From: Chaetoderma sp. LZ-2023a
Taxonomy: Eukaryota; Mollusca; Caudofoveata; Chaetodermatida; Chaetodermatidae
Assembly: GCA_034401795.1 (NCBI GenBank)
Contig: CM067363.1
Location: 25,656,688-25,720,687, forward strand
Direction: 5' to 3'
DNA: 64,000 bases
A program made the translations under genes and the position numbers. Shown piece after piece: positions 36,206 through 44,654 of this stretch; the first letter of the stretch is position 1; every line of letters starts with the position of its first letter. The notes below the pieces were generated by a model. It was not told where the DNA came from. It saw only the letters and a list, made by a program, of their open reading frames with translations, and made no database searches.

Positions 36206-39200
36206 TCAACATGAGCCGTTCTCAAGATGAAATCTGTGGTTTTCTGCAGTTCTTCCACAGGCCCATAGAGCTTTTCAAGATAAGAGGTTGACAAAGGCCA
36301 GATCTCTTCTCCCAGCAGCTGATACGTACTGCAACATTGAAGTATGTGCTCTGTGGTCTGTTCTGCTTCTCCACAAGGACAAGCGGGCGATGTCGTAAGG
36401 TGGAACCGCTTGTACATGTGTTGGTTTAGTCTGTTGTGTCCAGTTCTGAGACGAAAAATGGTCACTTGCTCTGGCCTCGAGAGAGATGATGGTAGGCATC
36501 TTCTGATTGAAGTGTTCTATAGAGTGACTTGATGATAGTCTTCATCTCTGCATGGGTAACATGTTTTCTGTCTGATTCTCTTCTGCACCCACCTTTGCCA
36601 TCTTGTCTGCTTCCTCATTTCCTTGGACTGCACAGTGTGAGGGGATCCACTGCAGTGCTATCCGAAAGCATTTGAAGGCTTGTAGTGCTTCTTCAAGTTG
36701 TGGCAGCTTACCTTTGGTGATAGCCTCAAGGACAGAGCGGGCATCAGATAAAAAGACAATCTGTGCAATAGGGTCTGCTGTTCTGCTGATGGTATTAGCT
36801 GCATGAACCAGTGCTTCGACTTCAGCTCTGTGGTTTGTGCAGTGTTTGCCTGTCGGTATTGCAGCTGACTCATGTTGTTCGTGTGGATACTGTATGTGCA
36901 GTCCGGTACCTCCGCTCCTAATTGCATCTTTGGCTGATCCATCTGTGTAGATCCTTATCCATGTCTCCTGAGGGTACATTTCTTCCGGCATGACTAGGGT
37001 CAGGGCCTTCTTGCTCACATCACTGTGTTCATCTTTGGTTGTGAGATGAGATACCGTGGTGCGAATAGCTATGCTCTCTAGTTTGTTTTCCCAGGGTGAA
37101 GGATCAAGGGTGTGGTTTAGGTCTATTTGTGCTGGCAACATTTCGTGGTGTTTCCTTTGAAGTGCTTTTGTCTCTTTCACAAAACTTAATCTTTTAAGTC
37201 TTCCTGATGACAGCTGTGCTTGCCTGATCTTAATCGGGTGGTTGTTGAACGATTTGAACTTTGCAGCTTGGATCAGTGCTTTGCATTCCCTTCCTTTGCT
37301 AAGTGCGGGGATGCCTGCTGTCTGCTCCATTTTTTCTATTGGTATTGATCTCATTCCACCAGTGATGATGCGCAGTGCCTGGTTTTGTACTCTGTCGAGG
37401 TTCTGTTGATAAGATTTAGCTGATGTCATCCATGAGCTGGATCCATACTCAAGGTGTGATTCTTACGGCACGTAGGTAGATGGTCTTGCGGATCCTTTCA
37501 ATGGCACCCCACTTTGTTCCTGCCAGCTTCCTCATGATGTTTATCTTTCTTCTGGCCTTTGCCTCTGCGTTCTGGATGTGCGCCTTCCATGTTAATCTTC
37601 TGTCATAGGTGACTCCCAGGTATGTCTGCTTGTCCTCGTACTCGAGTGGAGTATCGCCCAGTGTCAGGTTGCCAACCTTGGTTTTGGTGGACAGTGCGAA
37701 GAGTATGGCTGTTGATTTTTCTTTGTTTTTACACCAGCGATTGGCCCACGCTGTAATTCTGTCCAAGGCGAGCTGCATTCTGTACGTGGCAGTCGTTGTG
37801 TACTCATCGGTGCACCAGAGTACGAGGTCATCTGCATAAAGGGCTGCTTGGATCCCACTGGGCAGCTCTGCTACAATGCCATTAATGAAGGGTATGAACA
37901 GAGTTGGTGATACTACTCCGCTTTGTGGCACCCCTTGTCTCAGCAAAACATGCGATCCAGATTGTCCATCCACCAACACCCTAGCTCTGCGATTGTGTAG
38001 GTATGACTTGGTCCATCGGAACATGTTGCCACCGATGCCTGTGCGCCGGAGCTTCACAAGGAGGCCATCCTTCCACACCTTGTCAAATGCCTTCGGCAGC
38101 TCGATAAAGGCAGCTAGCATCACCCTCTTGGCTTGAAAAGTGTCCTCTATGACCTGTGCAAGATGTGATGTTTGATCTTCTGTGCTCCTGTATCTTCTGA
38201 AGCCAGCCTGTTCTGAAACGTTATCCGACTCCAGGTACCACTGCACCCGCTGGTTGATGATGCGCTCCATAGTCTTGCATATGCAGCTTGTAAGACTGAT
38301 AGGGCGGTAGCTCAGCACTTCCGTCTTGTTCTTCCCTTTTTCAGAATAGGATTAATTCTGGCTTCCTTCCAGCGCTGAGGAACCTCTCTATTCGTCCAGC
38401 TGAGATTAAAGATGTCTAGCAACTTGCGAAGAGATGCATTACCAAGGTGTTGGATCATTTCATTCATAATGCCATCTGGTCCAGGAGATTTCTTCTTCTT
38501 CAATTGGCGGATAGCCTTCTTCAGTTCTGCTAAACTAATGCCAATTTTCATTGCATCGTGAGTGTTGGTGTCTGTTCTTTCCTTTTGCTCTTTTCTAACC
38601 TCTTTTTGACGCATTCGCGGTATAGAAATGTTGCTTTCTTTTGCATATGCCTTCGCAGAGGCATCTGCAGCCATCTTTCCTGTCAGTGTTTGTCCATCTT
38701 CTTCAAGAGTAATCTTCTCTCCCCCGACACCCTCATCATTCGGTGCTTTAGTCAGTCGCCATAGCTTTGTGGTGTCTCTCTCTAAATTAAACCCCGCTGT
38801 CTTTTCCCTCCAGTTGTTTCTTTTGGCCTCCAGCTTGGTCTTTAGATACCTGGCTTTAGTTTGTTGTAGCGTGAAGTGGTTTTCATGACAGTGATTACCC
38901 TCTGCATCTTCTCTGGCCTTGTCTAGTTTATCATGTGCTGCTTGCAGTTCTATTGTCCAGTAGGGGCGGTAGTTTTTCCTGAACCCTCGAGGAATCGCTT
39001 CGTTGGCAGCCTTGAGGATACTTGAATTAAATTCCTTGACCACATTGTTGATGTGTCTCCCTTCTACTGCTATATTTTAGGTGAGCTCATTGGATCGAAT
39101 GCCGAACAGACTCCAATTTGCCTTTTTGTAGTTCCACCTTGGATGTTAAGGTGAACTTGTCGAAATACTTCCTGAGAGAGAGAGAGGAGGAGGGCGGTGG

Positions 39201-39862
39201 TCGCTTCCTCCTAACTGCGATCCGACCACTCTACTGAGGTTTCTGTGAATGTCTTCTGTACAAAATGCCAAGTCTGGCATTGTTGTCGAGTGCCACCGGC
39301 GCGAGTAGAAGGTAGGCTGATCTGTGGGATCGTTGACAAGTAAAAGGTGCTTTTCATCGTGCCATGCTTCAATGTCTTCTCCTCGTTTATCAAGTGTTCT
39401 GTATCCCCAGCTCTGGGACTGGCTTTTAAAGTCTCCCGCAATGAGGAAGTGGCAGTCCGGGACCTGGATTGTGTCAAGTGAGAGATTCCTGTCATTAGGG
39501 CAGTAATAATTGACAATGTCAATCACAGAGTTGCTGGTTGTTACCTTGATCTTGATATATTCTGCCTCTTCCATAAAGGTTTTGATCTGGCTGGCGTTCA
39601 CGCTGTTTCGGAGCAAGGTGATCACCCCGCCTTTCTTTCTCCCCCTTCGATCACACCGGGAAATCTGGTAACCTCTGATCTTGGTTTTCCTTCTTGCTGG
39701 TGTGTCTCTTGGATGCAGCAGATATCAATGTTGTTTTCATACAGGAACTGTTCGAGCTCTGATTTCATATTGGTAACCCCTTCTGCGTTCCAGCGCATGA
39801 TGTTAATACTGGGGTTCTCTTTGGGTTTGGTCTTCTCTTTCGATTGGCCAGTAGCTCTCTAT
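36206..39862 (-). pseudogene. I-superclade-like LINE ORF2: EN + RT + RNase H (broken)
   Basis: Minus-strand order: an APE endonuclease starting near 39798 (MRWNAEGVTNMKSELEQF, then DICCIQETH), continuing with GDFKSQSQSWG and GSDHRP. The linker has KSPGPDGIMNEMIQ. RT has YRPISLTSC, AFDKVW, LRQGVPQSGVVSPTLF and YADDLVLW. RNase H has IRIYTDGSA, NHRAEVEAL, FLSDARSVLEAI and WIPSHC..GNEEADKMAK. The C-terminal zinc finger has CPCGEAEQTTEHILQCC. A LINE RT followed by RNase H is typical of the I superclade. Frames change near 39650, 38315, 37440 and 36480, and stops lie between 39146 and 39043. The first aspartate of RT motif A is read as Glu (FIELPKAFD), so even the RT core is damaged. Confidence 0.8.
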
Positions 39863-40130
39863 CCTCGTCCCCTGGCTCCACAAGACGAGTTGATGGAACC
39901 TCCAGTAGCTGAGGGTGGGCTCCTTCGAGGCGTGGAGCCCGGCGCTGCACCTGCCTGTCGGATCCTCACAGGGCGACCACCATTTCGGAGGATTCGATCT
40001 CCTAGTGTAATTTCATTAGCGTTGTGCATAATGCTCTAGTTAGCCCCTCCAAATGTCTGGATTGACACCCAGTGGGTTACACCCCTGCGCCACGTTGAGG
40101 CCGAACAGATAGTCTTAAACAGGGGCGGAT
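39863..40130 (-). other. Upstream part of I-like LINE, possible ORF1 tail
   Basis: Minus-strand sequence ahead of the endonuclease is Pro/Arg-rich in one frame. It includes a short open stretch ending GCNPLGVNPDIWRG before a stop near 40040. This could be the last residues of an ORF1. The element's 5' end is not visible and the F1 copy at 40205 follows, so the LINE is probably 5' truncated. Confidence 0.35.
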
Positions 40131-40204
40131 ATTTGCTTATCTGGCATGTCCAAGATAAATTTTAATTTGTAGTCATATATAACAAGACTCTGCTGAGTTA
40201 ACAT

Positions 40205-40545
40205 AACGAACCTTTTCAGTTTTGGCTATGCCCACCCACCTCTAGCTAAGCTCTACCAACATTTCGCCCGTGTTGGGATCGGTCTATCCCCTTACTCACT
40301 GACTCAATTTCCAGAAGAAAGATGTTGAATATTTTGAAACAAATTTGACTGGGTGTTGGCAGCAACGGCGCCCACTCAAATTAGGTTCAACATATTCGAC
40401 ATAATGTGTATTAAATAGTAAAGGCATACAATTCGTACACAGTGTCTGGTTATTAAGCGTTTTAAACGGAGTAAATCGAGGTATCCATGCTGTAATTCAT
40501 TATGCCGGCATATGATGGATGGATAAACTGGAAAGGCCCACTGTT
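40205..40545 (+). mobile_element. F1 repeat, TIR type A
   Basis: CCTTTTCAGTTTTGGCTATG to GATGGATAAACTGGAAAGGC. The palindrome is asymmetric: the left arm lacks the GCTGTTGCT part and the loop reads GGGTGTTGGCAGCAACGGCG. Lacks intact TGACGTCA. Confidence 0.75.
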
Positions 40546-40734
40546 GGTAAAGGTCCAGAAAAGCAACCTTGTGTGCTTATTCTCATTGCATACTTTTTCT
40601 TGCTAGACTATCAGCTGGAACTAATCCTTTGTTAGTATAAATGCCAGTTAAGTCAGCTCCTTACATGATATCCGTTATTATTTAATGACAAATTAGGTCA
40701 AGAAAATCAATATAGTTGCTAATTGAATTTTTCT
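40546..40734. other. Unassigned
   Basis: No supported feature. Confidence 0.3.
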
Positions 40735-40905
40735 TTACAGACCAAAAGAATACAATTTTTTTAGAATTGCCACTGGTATGGCTGGCGCCATAACAGAGCC
40801 CGGTATGGTACAACTTTAAAAATATAGTACTCCCTTGACCTGCAAATGAACCTTCCTAAAGGCCACAGTAGTGGTTAGATTTTGGCTGGGGTTGCCGTGA
40901 ACAGG
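40735..40905 (+). mobile_element. F2 repeat, diverged
   Basis: GCCACTGGTATGGCTGGCGC, ATAACAGAGCCCGGTATGG, CTCCCTTGACCTGCAAATGA and an AAGGCCACAGTAGTGG tail follow the F2 order with many mismatches. Confidence 0.5.
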
Positions 40906-41091
40906 TCAAATTGATTAGATTTGAACTGATATTACCCAGTATCTTCCTTGTGGTAAATAAATGTATTGCAATCTGAACGACGCATATCCATTATTGTGGT
41001 GAATCGGCATAACCACATATTTCGGGGATTTAGATAGCACACACGCCTAATCTAACTCCTACTACCTAATACCTGCACTTCCACATCACCA

Positions 41092-41176
41092 ATGGAACTG
41101 GCCAGGTTATCCATCCATCATATTCTGTCATAATCAAGAACGTGACGCGTAGAATAGCGGCATAATCAATATAGAC
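41092..41176 (-). mobile_element. F1 repeat, right end, separated from its body by 12 kb
   Basis: AACTGGCCAGGTTATCCATC, CATCATATTCTGTCATAATC, AAGAACGTGACGCGTAG, then ATAATCAATATAGAC match the terminal 85 bp of a minus-strand F1. The expected continuation (a degraded CGTCAT... then GTACGAAGTGTATGTCTTT) resumes at about 53230, beyond the nested DNA element and LTR element. Confidence 0.75.
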
Positions 41177-41180
41177 ATCT
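41177..41180 (+). other. Target-site duplication, 5' copy (ATCT)
   Basis: ATCT directly precedes the 5' LTR and is repeated directly after the 3' LTR (52201-52204). A 4-6-bp duplication is normal for retroviral-type integrases. Confidence 0.8.
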
Positions 41181-42091
41181 TGTAGATATGGGATTGTTTG
41201 GTGGGAAGTCATGACCCCACTGGACGTCTTATATGTGCAAGTAAGTCCCGAGTGAAATTCATGTTTGTGAATACCAGGTGAGCTAATAGACTAGGTCACA
41301 ATGTATACTTAGATGCACTGGGTGGCATCGAGTAGTTTCGCAGAAACGATTTATATTTAGCTGTGTTGCCAGCATTGGGTAACAGTCTATATTTGGATGC
41401 ATTACCAGTAGGCATCTTATTATTGAATATGTATTAGATGCACTGGGTGACATCAACCAGTGCTGATGGTATACAGTTTCGCAGAAACAGGTTCGAAACT
41501 GATGCGAAACTAGGACTATGATAGTAGTATGAAAAGTTAGGAATGGAATAGAATTGAATGGGGCACTGTGTTCGGAGTTGATGGCTTCTGTCAATGGGTG
41601 AGGATGAAAGTTGTTGCTGTGAAGGCGGCACACACTTTTATAATGTTCAGCAGTCATTTCAGCCAATAGTTTAGTAAATATTCGAATGAAATAAACGATA
41701 AGAATCGATAGGAATCGAGAGGATTTATAGGAAATTAGGGTCGACAGACTGACGAGGGGTCGTGACGGTTAGCTGTCAGGCTCCATCATAACAAGTAATA
41801 ACAGCACCACCTGGCAATGAGATCATCAGCTCACGTGCTTATTAACGTTCGTTTCCTACAGGCTTACACGTGATAGGCAATGGATGGGAAACGGACATTT
41901 AAGCGTCATGAGTGAATCAAGTACATGATAGAGTTTGTAGATAAACAAGCTGTCAATCATAGGGACATAACGGTTTCGTAGAAACTGATAAATGTTGATA
42001 GTTGGTGACAGGAGGCATCAAATCAGAACCAGACTAAACCACTTGGGACCATGTTTGATGTTCTATTCATGAAAGAGAAACACGGAGTTTG

Positions 42092-42232
42092 ATTGGTCGG
42101 GATGACGTCATAATCAATGGGCATCCGATCAAACTCCAGTGAAGAGAAATCAAAAGAACGTGACGTAGAAGATAGGAATAGTATATAAGGGGCCATCTGC
42201 CTTGTATCGGGAGTCTTTCTCATTTGGATTCA
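42092..42232 (+). promoter_or_regulatory. LTR promoter: inverted CCAAT, CRE octamer, TATA box
   Basis: GATTGG (inverted CCAAT) at about 42092, TGACGTCA at 42103-42110 and TATATAAGG at 42182-42190 form a classic Pol II arrangement. Candidate initiators are TCATTTGG around 42219 and TTCAGTC around 42228. U3 would end near 42220. The CRE palindrome is the same octamer that recurs in F1 repeats. Confidence 0.65.
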
Positions 42233-42433
42233 GTCGAGTATTTGTGGTTCCGATTTAAGGAATTAAAGTAAGAGATAGAAAAATAGAATAGCATAGCAGA
42301 CCAGAGCGCTGGGAGTATTGCTAGTTCGTTTAAATTAGTAGTAGGAAACATATTTAAATCTATTATTGTTGTAAATACGTAAACCGGTGACAGTATAAGT
42401 TACCAAACTTTGTAGGTCTTATTGTACAGTTAA

Positions 42434-42706
42434 GATAGAAATAGAACAATCACCTTGAGTATAATTCAAGGCAAAAGTTTGGTAGCCTCTGTGTTGATAA
42501 TTCTGGATAACACGGAAGACCACCATGTCGAACCGATCTTCCTGAAACAAGAAGTCAGATCAGGCCCAGGCACTAATATAAATATCGTTAGGTCTCTTTA
42601 CCCACGAGGCGAGCTAGTGTCGCGCTCCATCATCATCGATACGACCGGCTGTCGCAGCAGCCAAACATACAGGGTTGTATCGAGGAGGGAGGAGCTCAAG
42701 AAATAG
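42434..42706 (+). CDS. Open frame inside the LTR (83+ codons, no ATG), unknown
   Basis: Open from 42434 to a TAG at 42704-42706, with no ATG, so it needs a non-AUG start (TTG at 42455) or a spliced leader to be expressed. The product has an 'IILDNTED' and a 'TTGCRSSQTYRVV' region. The spacing of hydrophobic residues and the terminal YRVV resemble the next small ORF (VFLDVAK ... PRLYRVV). The 3' LTR copy (51924-52175) is also open and differs at six codons, all amino-acid changing. It may be non-coding U5 or a vestige of a duplicated small gene. Confidence 0.3.
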   Translation, partial: DRNRTITLSIIQGKSLVASVLIILDNTEDHHVEPIFLKQEVRSGPGTNINIVRSLYPRGELVSRSIIIDTTGCRSSQTYRVVSRREELKK

Positions 42707-42764
42707 TAAGAAGAGGATCGGGAAATCTTCAGACGCGAGCCTGCCAGTATCCAGAGTATCAATC

Positions 42765-42773
42765 GTGAGTAAC
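42765..42773 (+). promoter_or_regulatory. Candidate major splice donor
   Basis: CGTGAGTAA just downstream of the LTR and upstream of the first ATG matches the GTGAGT donor consensus. With the acceptor at 48244 it would make an env message, as in retroviruses and errantiviruses. Not proven. Confidence 0.4.
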
Positions 42774-42781
42774 TAGAATAT

Positions 42782-43003
42782 ATGGCCCAGCCAGAAACAC
42801 CACTTTCCAATTCGGCCATCGTGTTAAAAGACGTCGCTGACCGCGTACGGGTATTCCTAGACGTGGCCAAGTCATCTGACGGCACTAAGATAATCCAGCA
42901 TCGCGAGTACCAGCAGGGGTCTGCGGTAAAAATCACCACCGACGTAGTCTGCCCCGAGCAACCCCGTCTATACAGAGTAGTAATCGGCTTGCACTATCGT
43001 TAG
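42782..43003 (+). CDS. Small ORF upstream of gag, unknown function (73 aa)
   Basis: Starts at ATG, ends TAG 5 nt before the gag ATG, and has the same GC-rich, CG-containing codon style as gag. The predicted protein is soluble, without membrane segment or zinc motif. It contains NSAIVLKDVADRV, VFLDVAKSSDG, a QHREYQQG segment and C-terminal PRLYRVVIGLHYR. Gypsy-type elements do not usually carry a gene here. Being the first ATG after the LTR, it would be translated before gag and could tune gag initiation, or act as an accessory protein. I do not recognise the family. Confidence 0.55.
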   Translation: MAQPETPLSNSAIVLKDVADRVRVFLDVAKSSDGTKIIQHREYQQGSAVKITTDVVCPEQPRLYRVVIGLHYR

Positions 43004-43008
43004 ACAGA

Positions 43009-44121
43009 ATGGCAATTGGACCGAAGAGACCCTCTGAACCCGGCCTGCCACCCGTAGAGATGCCGCTAGCACCCCAGCTCCAACCCGAGACCATCGCCGC
43101 CATGCAGACGATGGGAGTAGCCATGGCGGGGGCCATCGTGGATAGTAGCAACCGGCGGGAGGCCGAACGGGTGTACCGCCGAGAAATTCGGGACAATATC
43201 TACCGAATTCAGCCATGTGACGGTGTCGTACCGGAGGAGGTGCGGACCTTTCTAGATGAGACCCGACGGGCGTGGGTCGCCAACCAGGGGCGACTAGAAG
43301 GCGTACCTGCCTACATTATGACACGGGCAGCCCGCGGACAGCTATCAAGAGCCATCGATGGGTTTTTGGTGGGAAAGGTACGAGATGATGTTACGTTTGA
43401 TGAGTTTCACGAGTACATCACGCTGAATTTCGTATCAGCGAACGAAGGCGAGAGGATCAAGTACGACCTCGAGGGGGTACGGCAGAGGCGGAATGAGACC
43501 GTCATAACCTTCAACCGAAGGTACCGAGAGCTCAGTAACCGGGCGTATCCCGTAGAGAATGATGACAATCGTCGCACCATGTTAGGGATATACCTGAAAG
43601 CCCTGGCGGATCACTGCCCTAGTAAGCGAATCGTCCGTAAGAAGGCGACCACTTTGAACCAGGCCATCGAGATCGCAGAAGAGGAGGCAACATGCGATGA
43701 TCTGCTCAAGGCCATGAAGATCGATGAGCGGCAGGAGGAGAGTATGGAAGTTAACATGGTTGGCCCAGAGGAAGAGAAAGAAATCTGGAGCGTGGTGCGA
43801 ACTTTGAAGAAGCAAATTGCTCAGCAGAGCAAGATGATTGAACAGTTGTGCGGCTTGGTCAATGATCTCCAAGTAAGGGAGCAGAAGCTGGTGACCAGGG
43901 CCGTCAAGCCCGAGAAGAAGGCAGCTCTGCCAGCAAAGCAACGCGTGCCACCCTCGCCCCGACCGGCCAGAGGGGGGAGGACTTGCAGAGTGTTACATGT
44001 TACAACTGTGGGAGGAACGGCCATTATAAGAGTGACTGCCGTCAGCCAAGGCAGCTGCACGAAGATGTCAGCAGGAGGCCTGCCCCGCAGCCCAAGCAGC
44101 CGAGACGAGCACCGCCTGTGA
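43009..44121 (+). CDS. gag: Gag, matrix/capsid part
   Basis: ATG at 43009. Residues about 1-310 are a Ty3/gypsy-type Gag: Pro-rich N terminus (PSEPGLPPVEMPL), a helical capsid-like region with TFLDETRRAW, TFDEFHEYITLNF, ITFNRRYRELSNRAYP and YLKALADHCPSKR, then a coiled-coil-like LKKQIAQQSKMIEQLCGLV. From about 43975 the frame stops making sense and the zinc knuckles appear one frame back. The functional reading therefore leaves this frame near residue 322, and the last ~45 codons are probably not used. It would form the particle shell and package RNA. Confidence 0.8.
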   Translation: MAIGPKRPSEPGLPPVEMPLAPQLQPETIAAMQTMGVAMAGAIVDSSNRREAERVYRREIRDNIYRIQPCDGVVPEEVRTFLDETRRAWVANQGRLEGVPAYIMTRAARGQLSRAIDGFLVGKVRDDVTFDEFHEYITLNFVSANEGERIKYDLEGVRQRRNETVITFNRRYRELSNRAYPVENDDNRRTMLGIYLKALADHCPSKRIVRKKATTLNQAIEIAEEEATCDDLLKAMKIDERQEESMEVNMVGPEEEKEIWSVVRTLKKQIAQQSKMIEQLCGLVNDLQVREQKLVTRAVKPEKKAALPAKQRVPPSPRPARGGRTCRVLHVTTVGGTAIIRVTAVSQGSCTKMSAGGLPRSPSSRDEHRL

Positions 44122-44654
44122 CATGCTTTAATTGTGGAATGGAGGGCCACATGGCCCAAGACTGTAACAGACATCACACGTCCGATGACTACGCGAGCCG
44201 GAAGACCACTCCGACCGCGACCGTAAGATGTTTCGGGTGTAACCAGGATGGGCACTACATACGGGACTGCCCACAGTGGGGACATTCGTCCAGGGGTCCG
44301 CCACAGAACGGCCCTGCGTGGACCAAGCAACCCGGTCCATTTGTGCGCCGGGCGATCAAGCTTCCACAAACTGACGAGATGGACATCGATGTCGTTGACC
44401 GACGGCAACGTGAGAACTGTGTAACACCCCGTGACTGTTCGCGTAATCTCCGGAAGGACATGAACAATCAGTTTCGTGATCGTGAGGAATACGAGGACCG
44501 CGATGGGTTCGTGTTAACCGGCGAGGGGACCGATGCACATGGCCGTTATTCATACGGTATCGGACAGGATGCATCATCCCGCCGAAATAGTTACGCGGAA
44601 GTGGTTAGTGGACGGAGGAGTCCGTCAAACGACGACGGAGGAAGCCGTTGGTGA
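43962..44654 (+). CDS. Nucleocapsid part of Gag, three CCHC knuckles
   Basis: Frame -1 relative to gag, no initiating ATG near its start, so it must be reached by frameshifting or is separated by an indel. Three zinc knuckles are clear: CYNCGRNGHYKSDC, CFNCGMEGHMAQDC and CFGCNQDGHYIRDC, each C-x2-C-x4-H-x4-C, followed by a charged tail rich in Arg and Asp. They bind viral RNA. The frame ends at TGA 44652-44654, overlapping the pol frame (again -1) by 46 nt from 44609. Two successive -1 steps resemble retroviral gag-pro-pol arrangements, but placed unusually before NC. Confidence 0.75.
   Translation, partial: TGQRGEDLQSVTCYNCGRNGHYKSDCRQPRQLHEDVSRRPAPQPKQPRRAPPVTCFNCGMEGHMAQDCNRHHTSDDYASRKTTPTATVRCFGCNQDGHYIRDCPQWGHSSRGPPQNGPAWTKQPGPFVRRAIKLPQTDEMDIDVVDRRQRENCVTPRDCSRNLRKDMNNQFRDREEYEDRDGFVLTGEGTDAHGRYSYGIGQDASSRRNSYAEVVSGRRSPSNDDGGSRW
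43972..43977 (+). promoter_or_regulatory. G6 run at the Gag to NC frame change
   Basis: AGAGGGGGGAGG lies where the Gag frame must shift by -1 to enter the nucleocapsid frame. A six-G run permits tRNA slippage, or equally a simple indel mutation. It does not fit the canonical X-XXY-YYZ heptamer perfectly. Confidence 0.35.

Larger units (their letters stand above)
41181..42731 (+). repeat. 5' LTR
   Basis: Begins TGTAGATATGGG and ends AAATCTTCA. Same length as the 3' LTR with offset 9469. Differences from the 3' LTR are at 41677, 41761, 42262, 42444, 42462, 42491, 42525, 42534, 42593 and 42603. Seven of them fall in the last 290 bp. AATAAA occurs at about 41689, upstream of the TATA box, so it is unlikely to be the transcript poly(A) signal. 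ATTAAA at about 42263 is better placed in R. Confidence 0.95.

Noticed and set aside
41283-41666. 127-codon antisense frame identical in both LTRs (also 50752-51135)
   Set aside because: Identity reflects the shared LTR sequence, not selection. No motif and no promoter evidence, although an antisense LTR protein cannot be fully excluded.
42598-44408. Several antisense frames under gag
   Set aside because: Shadows of the GC-rich gag coding strand; no domain.
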